54,408 nt of DNA, from assembly GCF_000514775.1 (NCBI RefSeq), contig NZ_AZWO01000031.1, positions 1-54,408 of the forward strand. The letters are read 5' to 3'. The notes beneath the pieces are model-generated. The model was not told where the DNA came from, did no database searches, and was given only the letters and a program-made list of their open reading frames with translations. Positions 9,550 to 17,204 of the stretch are shown here, one piece after another; the stretch's first letter is position 1, and every line of letters starts with the position of its first letter. A program made the translations under genes and the position numbers. Origin of the DNA: Salinispora pacifica CNR114. Lineage in GTDB: Bacteria > Actinomycetota > Actinomycetes > Mycobacteriales > Micromonosporaceae.

Positions 9550-11015
9550 GCCCCTTTCGTGCCGCATCGGCGGGGTACGACCAATGCGGTGGCTTCGGCT
9601 GCGGCGTGGGATAGCTCGGGCAGTACGTCCCCGTAGAACTTGGCGGTGAAGTGTGGGCTGGAGTGGCGGAGTCGGTTGGAGATGATTTTCATTTGGACTC
9701 CGGCGGCGAGGCCCATGGTGGCGGCGCCGTGGCGGAGGTCGTGGAGTCGGATGGGTGGTAGGCCGGCTTGGGTGGCGAGGTGGTGGAAGTGATCAGTGAC
9801 ATCGGCGGGGTGGAGCCGCTCACCGGTGGGCGTGGTGAACACCAGCCCTGTCCTGGTCCAGGCGACACCTGCCGCTAGGCGTTCACGGTGTTGCCGGGCG
9901 CGGTGGGCGCGCAGCACCGCGACGGTCTCGGTGTCGAGGGCGACCGCGGCTTCGCTGTCCGTGGTTTTCGGAGTGTCGATGGCGGTGGCCCAGCCGTGTT
10001 GGACGAGTTGCCAGCGGACGGTGAGGGTGGCGGCGTCGAGGTCGAGGTCGTCCCAGTGCAGGCCGCAGGCTTCGCCTCGGCGGAGGCCGGTGAAGGTGAT
10101 GAGGTGGTAGAGGGCGTAGAGGCGGTCGCCGGCGTCGTGGGTGTGGTCGAGGAATCGGCCGGTGTGTTCGGGTGTCCAGATCATGACGGGGCTGGGTGGC
10201 TTGCCGGTGTCGCGCCAGGTGCGGATGCGTTGGTCGGTCCAGATGGTGGGCTTGGGTGGCCGGGCGGTGGGTAGTTCGATCATGAGGGCGGGGTTGGTGT
10301 CGAGGTAGCGGTGGCGGCGCATCGCGTCGTTGAGGGCCTTGCGGAGGGTGGCGTGGATGACGTGCAGGGTCCGGTTGCCGACGATCCGTTGGTTCTTGAC
10401 CTGGGCGCGTTTAGCGGGGTCGCGGCTGGCGCGCAGGGTGGCGATAGTGGTGTTGCGTACGGCGATGGCGTCGTACATGGCGTCGATGTGGCCGGGGCGG
10501 AGCCGGTCGATGCGTAGGTAGCCGAGGTGCGGGATCAGGTACAGCCGGATGTGCCCTTCATAGGACCGCAGGGTTCCTGCCTTGATGTTCTTGCGCCCGG
10601 CGAGCCAGTCGGTCAGATACGCCTCCATCGTCGGTAGTTCGGTGGGGGTGATGTCCAGGTGCAGCGCCCGCCGGACCTGATCCGGGTTGGGAACGGGCGT
10701 GCCGGCTTTCACCGCGGCCTCGATGAGGTCACCGGTCTTGATGGTGGAGTGCGGATCGGTGGGGTCAGGGACGGCGAGCGCGGCCCGGATGCGGTCGAGG
10801 ACGGTGTCGGCGTCGGCTTGGGTGGTGTAGGGGCCGTGGCGTAGCGGGCGGCGGGTGCCGTCGACGCGGGCGGGGATCTCGATCTGCCAGTGCCAGTGGC
10901 CGTGGGTGCGGGACCAGCCACCACCGGGCCGGCGCAGCTGGGGACAGGAGCGTCCCAGCCTGCGGCCCGTGACGCTGTCGCGGCAGCCGCAGCGTTTGAA
11001 GGTCGATCCCTTCAC
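9546..11015 (-). CDS. int: Tyrosine recombinase / element integrase
   Basis: This is a site-specific recombinase of 489 aa. An N-terminal Cys-containing region (C9, C11, C24) and SAM-like core-binding domain (about 125-240) precede the catalytic domain, in which R313 (GLRRGE), H425-x-x-R428 (HDLRH), H451 and the nucleophile Y461 are all present. It overlaps the upstream excisionase gene by four bases, the usual xis-int arrangement of actinomycete integrative elements. It very likely catalysed insertion at the tRNA-Lys gene, although it lies more than 9 kb from either repeat, which is unusual because integrases normally adjoin their attachment site. Confidence 0.94.
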   Translation of the reverse strand: MKGSTFKRCGCRDSVTGRRLGRSCPQLRRPGGGWSRTHGHWHWQIEIPARVDGTRRPLRHGPYTTQADADTVLDRIRAALAVPDPTDPHSTIKTGDLIEAAVKAGTPVPNPDQVRRALHLDITPTELPTMEAYLTDWLAGRKNIKAGTLRSYEGHIRLYLIPHLGYLRIDRLRPGHIDAMYDAIAVRNTTIATLRASRDPAKRAQVKNQRIVGNRTLHVIHATLRKALNDAMRRHRYLDTNPALMIELPTARPPKPTIWTDQRIRTWRDTGKPPSPVMIWTPEHTGRFLDHTHDAGDRLYALYHLITFTGLRRGEACGLHWDDLDLDAATLTVRWQLVQHGWATAIDTPKTTDSEAAVALDTETVAVLRAHRARQHRERLAAGVAWTRTGLVFTTPTGERLHPADVTDHFHHLATQAGLPPIRLHDLRHGAATMGLAAGVQMKIISNRLRHSSPHFTAKFYGDVLPELSHAAAEATALVVPRRCGTKGA

Positions 11016-11422
11016 TCGTCGTCTCCTGGATGCTCGGTTTGGTGCCGCCAGCGGCGCCGGGTGGAATCCGCTGGTGGCGGGGTCGTTGCATCCACGCTCA
11101 CCTTCGCGTCGGCATCAAGTCGTCGGTGGTCGTCGGTTGAAGCGGGGTTCCCGACCAGCAGGAGTTGGAGGAGGCCGGCGACCGGGACGATGATGCGGCT
11201 GCCTGCCCGGAACAGCGGTACGGGGAACTGGTCGGTGGCGGCGAGCCGGTACGCCTGGGATCGGCTGATCCCGAGCACCGAGGCGGTGGTGGCGAGGGTG
11301 GTGGTGACGCCGAGGGCACGGATGCGCTCGATCGTCCACACCTCCCCGATGCCGGGCGCGGTGGTGGTGTTGTCGGTCGTGGTGCGGGTTGTCTGGTCAG
11401 CGTGATTCGTGGGGCTGTTCAT
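11012..11422 (-). CDS. xis: Excisionase-like helix-turn-helix protein
   Basis: The 136-aa protein carries an AlpA/Xis-type HTH in the middle: TTASVLGISRSQAYRLAATDQFP is followed by the wing FRAGSRIIVPV. Proteins of this kind bind attachment-site DNA and steer the integrase towards excision. The ATG at 11422 is chosen because AGGAG lies about ten bases upstream; a longer frame reaching 11518 would overlap the previous gene. It overlaps the DUF2637 gene end by 26 bases and int by four, so the three are translated as a block. Confidence 0.82.
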   Translation of the reverse strand: MNSPTNHADQTTRTTTDNTTTAPGIGEVWTIERIRALGVTTTLATTASVLGISRSQAYRLAATDQFPVPLFRAGSRIIVPVAGLLQLLLVGNPASTDDHRRLDADAKVSVDATTPPPADSTRRRWRHQTEHPGDDE

Positions 11423-12314
11423 GATCAGGGTTCTCCTGGTTCTGAGATGGATGGCTGTGCGGTAGGAACGGGGTAGCTCCGTCGGGGTCGACCGGGGCAG
11501 GGGTGGCTGCTCCGCCACCGTTGCGCCGCTCCGGTGACAGAGGCGGTGGCGTCGGGTTGGTCGGCACGGCCGGGCTCGCGATCAGCTCAGGTGGTGCCGA
11601 CGACTCGACCTTGAGGGTCTTGAGCAGTTCGGATATTCGGGTGTTGGACACGGTGTGACCTGCTGCGCGGAGGGCTTCGGCGAGTGCCGCCCGGGTCAGT
11701 GCCTGCCCGTCCTCGGCGAGCCGGTCCCGGACCTTTCGCGCCGCTGGCAGCAGCTCGGCCACCGCGCGGGACGGCTGCGGGGACGGTCCCCGGTCCGTTC
11801 TCCGCCGTTCCCGTCCGCCTTGTCGGCGACGAGCATCCGGTGAGCGGACGGTCCGGGTGCTGGACCGCTCCCCCGCCGTGAGAGCGGACCGTACCGTCTC
11901 GTCCGGTCCGCTGTCCGGAACGGTCCGCCCGGCCTCATCCCGTCGGCCGTCCTCAACCGTCCAGGCGGTGTTGGCGGGCGTGGCGGTGCTGGTCCGGCCG
12001 AGGGCGATCTTGACCATGACGAGGAATCCGAGCGCGGGTACGGCGGCGGCGATCCACCCGATGATCGAGGGTTCGGCCTCGACGACCTGCGCTGCCAGGG
12101 ACAGGGTGACGGCGCAGGTCAGCACGGTGGCGGGGAACACGGTGGAGGTGTGGGCGCGTTTGCGGCGGCGCAGTTCCAGGCCAGAGGCGATGGACATCAG
12201 TTCCAGGACGATCGCGTCGGCCCAGGCCAGCCAACCGGGTTGGCCGTGTGCGGCGGCCACGTTGTGGACGTGGGTGAAGCTGGCCGCCCCCGCTGCGCCG
12301 CCGATGGCCAGCAT
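11397..12314 (-). CDS. DUF2637 membrane protein, 5' end frameshifted
   Basis: This Spd-type transfer-region protein of actinomycete integrative elements has an N-terminal membrane domain (about four hydrophobic segments in the first 110 residues, starting LAIGGAAGAASFTHVH) followed by an Arg/Ser-rich linker and a C-terminal helical DNA-binding-like part. No good start exists in this frame: a GAGGAGG site and ATG at 12396 lie in another frame that stops after 16 codons, while the in-frame codons upstream (RVEGIVQVVI) read like the family N-terminus. One extra base in the CCCCGG run near 12366 would explain this. It is either a recent inactivating mutation or a sequencing error. The listed start is only the first in-frame ATG. 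Confidence 0.75.
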   Translation of the reverse strand: MLAIGGAAGAASFTHVHNVAAAHGQPGWLAWADAIVLELMSIASGLELRRRKRAHTSTVFPATVLTCAVTLSLAAQVVEAEPSIIGWIAAAVPALGFLVMVKIALGRTSTATPANTAWTVEDGRRDEAGRTVPDSGPDETVRSALTAGERSSTRTVRSPDARRRQGGRERRRTDRGPSPQPSRAVAELLPAARKVRDRLAEDGQALTRAALAEALRAAGHTVSNTRISELLKTLKVESSAPPELIASPAVPTNPTPPPLSPERRNGGGAATPAPVDPDGATPFLPHSHPSQNQENPDHEQPHESR

Positions 12315-12396
12315 GATGACGACCTGGACGATGCCCTCGACGCGGCTATCGCGCGGACTGCCGTCCGGGGCAGGGACCGGCGTTGTCGTGGCCCAT

Positions 12397-12696
12397 CACC
12401 TCCTCAGCACTGACCGGTGTTCCGGTCCGTCCGCCAGCGGTAGGCGGCAGGACCCGAGGAACGGACTGACCTGGCGTCGGACAACAGTCGGGACGGGGAC
12501 CGGACACCGGTCGCGGACCACCCGACGCGGACGCCGGACCGAGACTGGTTCCGCCGCTGTGGGGAGCGGACGATTGGTGCTCTCACGGATCTGTCAGCGC
12601 CGACCGCGCTGCTCACGACAGATCCGTGACAGACGCCGGCCGTTGATGTGAGCTCCGCCGCGGAGGTACTGTCCACGGCCGTCGTGCCGTCGCCGA
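12397..12696 (-). other. 300-base spacer between replication-relaxation gene and DUF2637
   Basis: A 98-codon open frame begins with an ATG that overlaps the replication-relaxation stop (ATGA at 12697-12700) and ends just before the next ribosome site. Its position is operon-like, but the Ser/Arg-rich translation resembles no family I know. The stretch also contains the long dyad at 12583-12629. I regard the open frame as possible but unproven. Confidence 0.3.
12583..12629. promoter_or_regulatory. 13-bp perfect inverted repeat with 21-base spacer
   Basis: The arms TCACGGATCTGTC (12583-12595) and GACAGATCCGTGA (12617-12629) are perfectly complementary. The spacer holds a second small stem, AGCGC/GCGCT. 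The core CTGTC-N21-GACAG recurs upstream of the replication-relaxation gene (13648-13682), and ATCTGTCAGCGCC recurs at 13791-13803. A protein-binding site (operator or replication site) fits better than a terminator, because no T-run follows. Confidence 0.6.
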
Positions 12697-13584
12697 TCAT
12701 GCAGCCGCACCCTCCCGGCCGGATGCGTCAACGGCATACCTGGCCAGATCTGCCAGCCGCAGCCGCTGCCCTTCGCGGCCGGCCACGGCCCACACCGCCG
12801 CTGCCGGGCCGAGGCCCGTCATCGCGGCGTGGTCGCGGGCCCCGGTGGCGACCGGGACCGCCAGCGGCACGTCGGCCAGCACGCGGCGTAGGTTGCACTC
12901 TCGGGCAGCGGAGTGCAGCCAGAACAGCACCGGCCACGCCCGCCCGATCGCGCCGAAAAGCTCCCGATAGCCGTCCACCTTGCCGGCCAGGATCGACAAC
13001 TGCTCGGCGCCGGTGTCGTACTCGACGAAGAACGGCACCTCGACATCATTCTCGACCCACCGGCCGTAGCCGTCCGGGCGAACCCTCGGCTGATACGCCC
13101 GCACCAGCCCCGGATCCTGCTGGCTGGTGAACGTCCCGGCACGCTGGCACACCATCTCCGGCAACCACTCCACCAACCCGGTGCCCGGATGAGTACGGGC
13201 GTGCCCGGCCAGGTCGGTGAAGAAGCCGTTCACCCCGAGGCGGTGAGAGAGGCTGCGGGTGGAGGTCCAGCGTCGCCGTTCCACCCGGGCGTGGTCGCGC
13301 CGGGGTGGGCGTTCGTCGCGGCTGGCGGCGACGACCTCGGCACCCATCTGGTCGATGACGTAGTGATACGGATACGAGCCGCCGTCAGCGCGCTGCGGCC
13401 GGAACCGGGCCACCAACCGCAACCGATACAGGGTCCGCAACCGGCGCTGGCAGAAGTCCAACGACGGGAACAACGCCTCGGCGATCTGGAACGACGTCAA
13501 CACCCCGTGGTCGTACAGCCAGCCCAGCAGGACCCGGTCACGGTCGGTCAGCTGCGACTGGACCCGCAGAACCGGATCATCCAT
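12697..13584 (-). CDS. Replication-relaxation family protein
   Basis: The 295-aa protein belongs to the replication-relaxation family (PF13814) found on actinomycete plasmids and integrative elements, where it is thought to act in replication initiation or DNA relaxation; the biochemistry is poorly known. An N-terminal winged-helix-like part (LTDRDRVLLGWLYDHGVLTS, about residues 10-30) is followed by a nuclease-like region with VPFFVEYDTGAE near residue 180. The ATG at 13584 is chosen because AAAGGAGG lies nine bases upstream; the frame extends much further but without family resemblance. It heads the reverse-strand operon that leads to int. Confidence 0.85.
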   Translation of the reverse strand: MDDPVLRVQSQLTDRDRVLLGWLYDHGVLTSFQIAEALFPSLDFCQRRLRTLYRLRLVARFRPQRADGGSYPYHYVIDQMGAEVVAASRDERPPRRDHARVERRRWTSTRSLSHRLGVNGFFTDLAGHARTHPGTGLVEWLPEMVCQRAGTFTSQQDPGLVRAYQPRVRPDGYGRWVENDVEVPFFVEYDTGAEQLSILAGKVDGYRELFGAIGRAWPVLFWLHSAARECNLRRVLADVPLAVPVATGARDHAAMTGLGPAAAVWAVAGREGQRLRLADLARYAVDASGREGAAA

Positions 13585-14720
13585 CCACCATCGCCTCCTT
13601 TCTGATACGTATGCCTTCCCAGGGGGAGAGACCCGAGACCAGGACGGGTCTGTCGCAGCACAACCAGCCAGTGTTGACAGACGGGCTGACCTGCGGTGTG
13701 AGCGGGAAATGGGGTCCGTTCGGGTGTCCGGCTGAAGACTGACCCCAGCGGGGACGTCAACCCGGACCCCGCAACGGAGGTCAACACCGAATCTGTCAGC
13801 GCCACCGGCAGAAAGCCGGAACGCGGTGAGACAGGATGTACAGAGAACACAAGAGCTCCTTGATCGAAAGAATGTGGGGCGTCGATGGTCATAACGCCAT
13901 AGGTGTGCGCCGCAGCCACCGCCGGGCGCGGGAGACGACGGCAAGGCGCACTGTGGAGTTTTCAATGAACACGCCAACCGGCACACCGGCCGGCCCGAGG
14001 CACGGATCAGGGCAGCAACAAGCCGACACGACCACCAGTGAGGTTGTTGTCGCGGCAGCAGGAACAGCGGTCGCAGTTACGGAGGGCAAGCGGGCGGCAG
14101 CGTGCCGCGCTGGCAGCGGGCTCACCTCAGCCTGAGAACAGTAATTCCGGGAATCGTCGACATCACGACGGCCCGGTGGGGCGTCGACTCAACCCGCCGG
14201 AGAAAGATCCTTCATGACGACTCCCCTGTCACTCGACACCATCGACAGCCCGCCCACTCCCAAGCCTCCAACGACCGGCGACGCTCCCGAAGGAGCGCCA
14301 CCACCCCGGCCGATCGAACATGGCGGGCAGACCGTCACGCGGTCGCGTTCGTATCAGTACGCCTCCGCCGGCAGCACCCTGTCAACCAACATCACCGGCA
14401 GTCGATCATGACTCTTCCGAACCCATTAGGACGCGCTGGTACCCGTCGACCCGTACTGGTATCCAGTGGTACGAATTCGCTGCCGAAAATGACAGAAAAA
14501 TCTTGAACCACCCGTTCACTCATCTCACCTTGCGAAACAGCGCTCCCGCTAACCGAGCGGCCAGGGTGCAGGTCGCCGAGGACCCCATCGGTGAGTCGGA
14601 CCGGCACGGCTTCCCGCACCGGGTCGTAGTCGGTGCGGCCGACGGGTCGGCACTGGCCCGCCGGGCGGCTCGGCTCGCGTAGACGTTGATCCTGATGGGA
14701 GCACCAGGCACAATCGCCGG
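13585..14720. other. 1.1-kb region with no firm gene upstream of the replication-relaxation gene
   Basis: Two short forward frames have ribosome sites but no recognised family: 13965-14135 (56 aa, GGAG six bases before ATG) and 14214-14411 (65 aa, Pro/Thr/Ser-rich, GGAG before ATG). Near 14560-14681 the forward strand reads as the end of a protein (DRHGFPHRVVVGAADGSALA), possibly a gene remnant. The dyad at 13648-13682 and the 13-base repeat at 13791 also lie here, so this may be the element's regulatory or origin region. Confidence 0.4.
13648..13682. promoter_or_regulatory. Second CTGTC-N21-GACAG dyad
   Basis: GTCTGTC (13648-13654) and GACAGAC (13676-13682) face each other across exactly 21 bases, the same geometry as the longer dyad at 12583-12629. 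It lies 63 bases upstream of the replication-relaxation start, where an autoregulatory operator would be expected. The shared spacing makes chance less likely, but no protein can be assigned. Confidence 0.45.
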
Positions 14721-15377
14721 GTGATCACGAGCGTATTCTTCGACGTGGGCGAGACCATCGTTGACGAGTCCCGGGAGTACGGCACCTGGGCGGACTGGCT
14801 CGGGGTGCCGCGCCACACCTTCTCGGCCGTCTTCGGGGCGACCATCGCTCGCGGCCTGGACTACCGGGAGACGTTCCAGGTCTTCCGACCGGGCTTCGAC
14901 CTAACCGAGGAACGGGAGCGCCGGACGGCGGCGGGCCAACCGGAGTCCTTCACCGAGGAAGACCTCTACCCGGATGCGCGGCCGTGCCTGGCCGCGCTAC
15001 GCGAGTCGGGGCTACAGGTCGGCCTCGCCGGCAACCAGACGGCGCGGGCGGAGACAATCCTGCGTGCCCTGGACCTACCGGTCGACGTGATCGGCACCTC
15101 GGACGGCTGGGGTGTGGAGAAGCCTTCCACCGCGTTCTTCGAGCGCGTAATCACCGAGGCAGGATGCCCCGCTGACCAGGTGCTCTACGTCGGAGACCGG
15201 TTGGACAACGACATCCGGCCGGCGCAGGAGGCGGGTATCGCCACCGCCCTGGTCCGTCGCGGCCCGTGGGGCTACATCCTCGGCGACAAGACGGTCAGCG
15301 ACCGATGCGTGTTCCAGCTCGACTCGCTGGCCGAGCTGCCTGACCTCGTACACAAGCACAACCAGTCGGCACGCTAA
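14721..15377 (+). CDS. HAD-superfamily hydrolase
   Basis: This haloacid-dehalogenase-like hydrolase (218 aa) has the nucleophile motif FFDVGET (D8), a cap region (about 18-85), a Thr/Asn motif (GNQTA near 107), Lys in VEKPS and the acidic motif GDRLDND near 160. The +2 position after D8 is Gly, not the Asp usual in phosphatases, so the substrate class is uncertain. The GTG start has only a weak ribosome site. It is the only forward-strand gene between the two copies of the replication-relaxation region and faces the biosynthetic operon end-on. It may be part of that pathway, but nothing in the sequence proves this. Confidence 0.85.
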   Translation: MITSVFFDVGETIVDESREYGTWADWLGVPRHTFSAVFGATIARGLDYRETFQVFRPGFDLTEERERRTAAGQPESFTEEDLYPDARPCLAALRESGLQVGLAGNQTARAETILRALDLPVDVIGTSDGWGVEKPSTAFFERVITEAGCPADQVLYVGDRLDNDIRPAQEAGIATALVRRGPWGYILGDKTVSDRCVFQLDSLAELPDLVHKHNQSAR

Positions 15378-15429
15378 CTACCCGGCAGCGCGGCCCGGCT
15401 GGCAGTGAGGGCGGCAACGCTTTCGTCCA

Positions 15430-15593
15430 GCCGGTACAGGGTCCGCAACCGCCGCTGACCGACGTCCAACGACGAAAAACAAGGCGTTCGCGAGCTGGAA
15501 CGACGTCCCGACACCGTGGTCGTACAACCAGCCCAGCAACACCCGATCACGGCCGCTCAGCTAGGACTGGACCCGAAGGACCAGATCATTCAC
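15430..15593 (-). pseudogene. Decayed N-terminal copy of the replication-relaxation gene
   Basis: Reading from a GTG at 15593 gives VNDLVLRVQS, then a TAG stop at codon 11, then RDRVLLGWLYDHGV. This matches MDDPVLRVQS and RDRVLLGWLYDHGV at the start of the intact gene (13584). Similarity continues into the upstream untranslated region (to about 15690) and ends near 15430 after roughly 55 codons, with frame disruption. It is a same-orientation duplicate fragment. It is best read as the remnant of a second, related integrative element merged into this island. Confidence 0.85.
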
Positions 15594-15720
15594 CGACTAC
15601 CACCTCCTTCCCAAGTAGGGAAAGCCCGCCCCCAGGGGAGAAATCCAAGACCGGGCAGGGCCTGTCGACGCGGCGGCGCAGCAGATCCAGGCACCCGCGG
15701 GGGCCGACCTCCCTATATTC

Positions 15721-16479
15721 CTATGTGGGAAGGTCGGCGTTGGCGAAGGCCCCGCCCATCCAGCGGTCGGCCAGCGGCCCGAGACCGGGGCATAGGCGGT
15801 CGGCGCTGTCAGCCGGCTGGTAGCCGAGGGCGTCCCAGCCAGTGCGCGGCCACCACGAATCGCGGTTGTCAGAAGTGCCGTACACCGTGAGGAACGGGGA
15901 GGTCAGGGGCCGGGTGGCGGCGGCGTACAGCAGGGCGGTGGCATCTCGGGGGCTCAGCCAGGTCGCACGGTGACGGGGCTCGGTGGGGTGATCTCGGTAG
16001 CTACCGATACGAACCGCGACGACCTGCATTGTGGTCTTGTCGGCATAAAGGTGGCCCAGCGCCTCAGCGGTGACCTTGGATACCGCGTAGAAGCTGTCGG
16101 GGGCCAGCGGCGCGGTCGAGGCGCCGACGGGGTTCAGGCCGGTCACGTGGTGGCTGCTGGCCAGCACCACCCGCCGCACCCGCTGGCGGCGGGCCGCCTC
16201 CAGGACGTGGTGGGTGCCGGTGACGTTGTGCTCCACCAACTCCGGGAACGGTCCCTCCTGGGTGATCCCCGCAAGATGCACGACGGCCGCGACCCCAGTG
16301 CTGGCCTTCTCGACCGCATCCAGGTCACGCAGGTCGGCCTGAACGAACTCGGCACCCGCAGGCAGCTCGACGGCACAAGCCCGCCGGTCAAGCAGCCGCA
16401 GCGACATCCCCTGGGCGGCCAGATCGACCGCCAGCCGGGTGCCGATGCTCCCGGCGGCGCCCGTGAGCAGCAGCCTCAC
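15721..16479 (-). CDS. Uronate-dehydrogenase-like SDR / NAD-epimerase
   Basis: This extended short-chain dehydrogenase (252 aa) has the NAD-binding GAAGSIG motif at residues 7-13, ADLRDLD for cofactor specificity near 49, an SSHHVTG segment and the catalytic YAVSK near 130-134. The pattern SSxHVTG...PDSFYxVSK...RIGS...TWLSPRD is close to uronate dehydrogenases, which oxidise sugar uronates, although other sugar substrates are possible. It is last in a seven-gene overlapping operon (ATGA overlap with the gene before). The N-terminus fits the family without extension. The substrate is unknown. Confidence 0.87.
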   Translation of the reverse strand: MRLLLTGAAGSIGTRLAVDLAAQGMSLRLLDRRACAVELPAGAEFVQADLRDLDAVEKASTGVAAVVHLAGITQEGPFPELVEHNVTGTHHVLEAARRQRVRRVVLASSHHVTGLNPVGASTAPLAPDSFYAVSKVTAEALGHLYADKTTMQVVAVRIGSYRDHPTEPRHRATWLSPRDATALLYAAATRPLTSPFLTVYGTSDNRDSWWPRTGWDALGYQPADSADRLCPGLGPLADRWMGGAFANADLPT

Positions 16480-17204
16480 GGCCGGCGTTGAAGCATCGAC
16501 ACCACGCCCGCATCACTGCTCTCGTAGCCGACGCCGCGCAGGACGGCGACCGGGGCCCCACGGCCCCGCTGCCCGAGGATGATCCCGGCCGCTGCGGCGA
16601 TCAGGTCGGTGAAAGTCTCCTCCTGCCGCTTACCGCCGTGCTCCGTGACGCGCAGCGGCCCCACACCCGCCGCGCCGATCGAAATGACAGTCGCCCCACG
16701 CCGGTCGGCGCGGCCGTCGGAGTCCGCGACCACCACCGCCACCTCCGCACCCGTGTGAGCGATCAACGCGTCGCGCAGGGCGCGGGCGGAGGCGTCCGGA
16801 TCCGCCGGCAACAGCCACGCACCCTGCGGGCCGGCCCGGTCAATCCCGGCGGAGGTGAGCTGGAAGCCGAGCCGGTGCCGCGCGATGATCGGGCCCCTGT
16901 CGGTGGCCAGAAAATAGCTGTCGCTGGAATCCACGATCAGCTGCACGACCTCGGCAGGCTTGCCCGTGCGAGCGGACAACTCCAGCGCCTCCGGACCAAC
17001 CACGACACTGGCCAGGTCGACGTACCGCTTCTCCGCGACACTCACGGCCTTGGAAGCCACCACCGCCACATCCCCGTCCTGCAACTCGGTGCCAGTACAG
17101 GCCAAAACGCCGGTGATAGCGCCCGCCAGGTCCACACCAGGCTGGAGCTCGGGAAAAGGTTCCAGCGCGAAAGCGGAGAAACCAGAGGTCGGGATGGCGG
17201 TCAT
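16476..17204 (-). CDS. CofE-like glutamate ligase (coenzyme F420-0:L-glutamate ligase family)
   Basis: The 242-aa protein matches the CofE/FbiB ligase fold: LQPGVDLAG at the start, DGDVAVVASKAVSVAEKR near 35-52, a TSAGIDRAG segment, LLPADPDASAR, and the metal-site stretch VVADSDGRADRRG followed by IGAAGVGPL. CofE joins glutamate to a phosphodiester substrate with GTP. The ATG at 17204 overlaps the preceding stop as ATGA and gives the family's usual length; the frame extends 71 codons further only by chance. No other F420 genes are nearby, so this may be a recruited paralogue that makes an amide bond in the operon's own product. Confidence 0.87.
   Translation of the reverse strand: MTAIPTSGFSAFALEPFPELQPGVDLAGAITGVLACTGTELQDGDVAVVASKAVSVAEKRYVDLASVVVGPEALELSARTGKPAEVVQLIVDSSDSYFLATDRGPIIARHRLGFQLTSAGIDRAGPQGAWLLPADPDASARALRDALIAHTGAEVAVVVADSDGRADRRGATVISIGAAGVGPLRVTEHGGKRQEETFTDLIAAAAGIILGQRGRGAPVAVLRGVGYESSDAGVVSMLQRRP

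Noticed and set aside
12404..12700. 98-codon frame overlapping the replication-relaxation stop by ATGA
   Set aside because: Its position looks like an operon gene, but the product is a Ser/Arg-rich string without homology I recognise, and the region also holds a DNA dyad. Left as an intergenic note.
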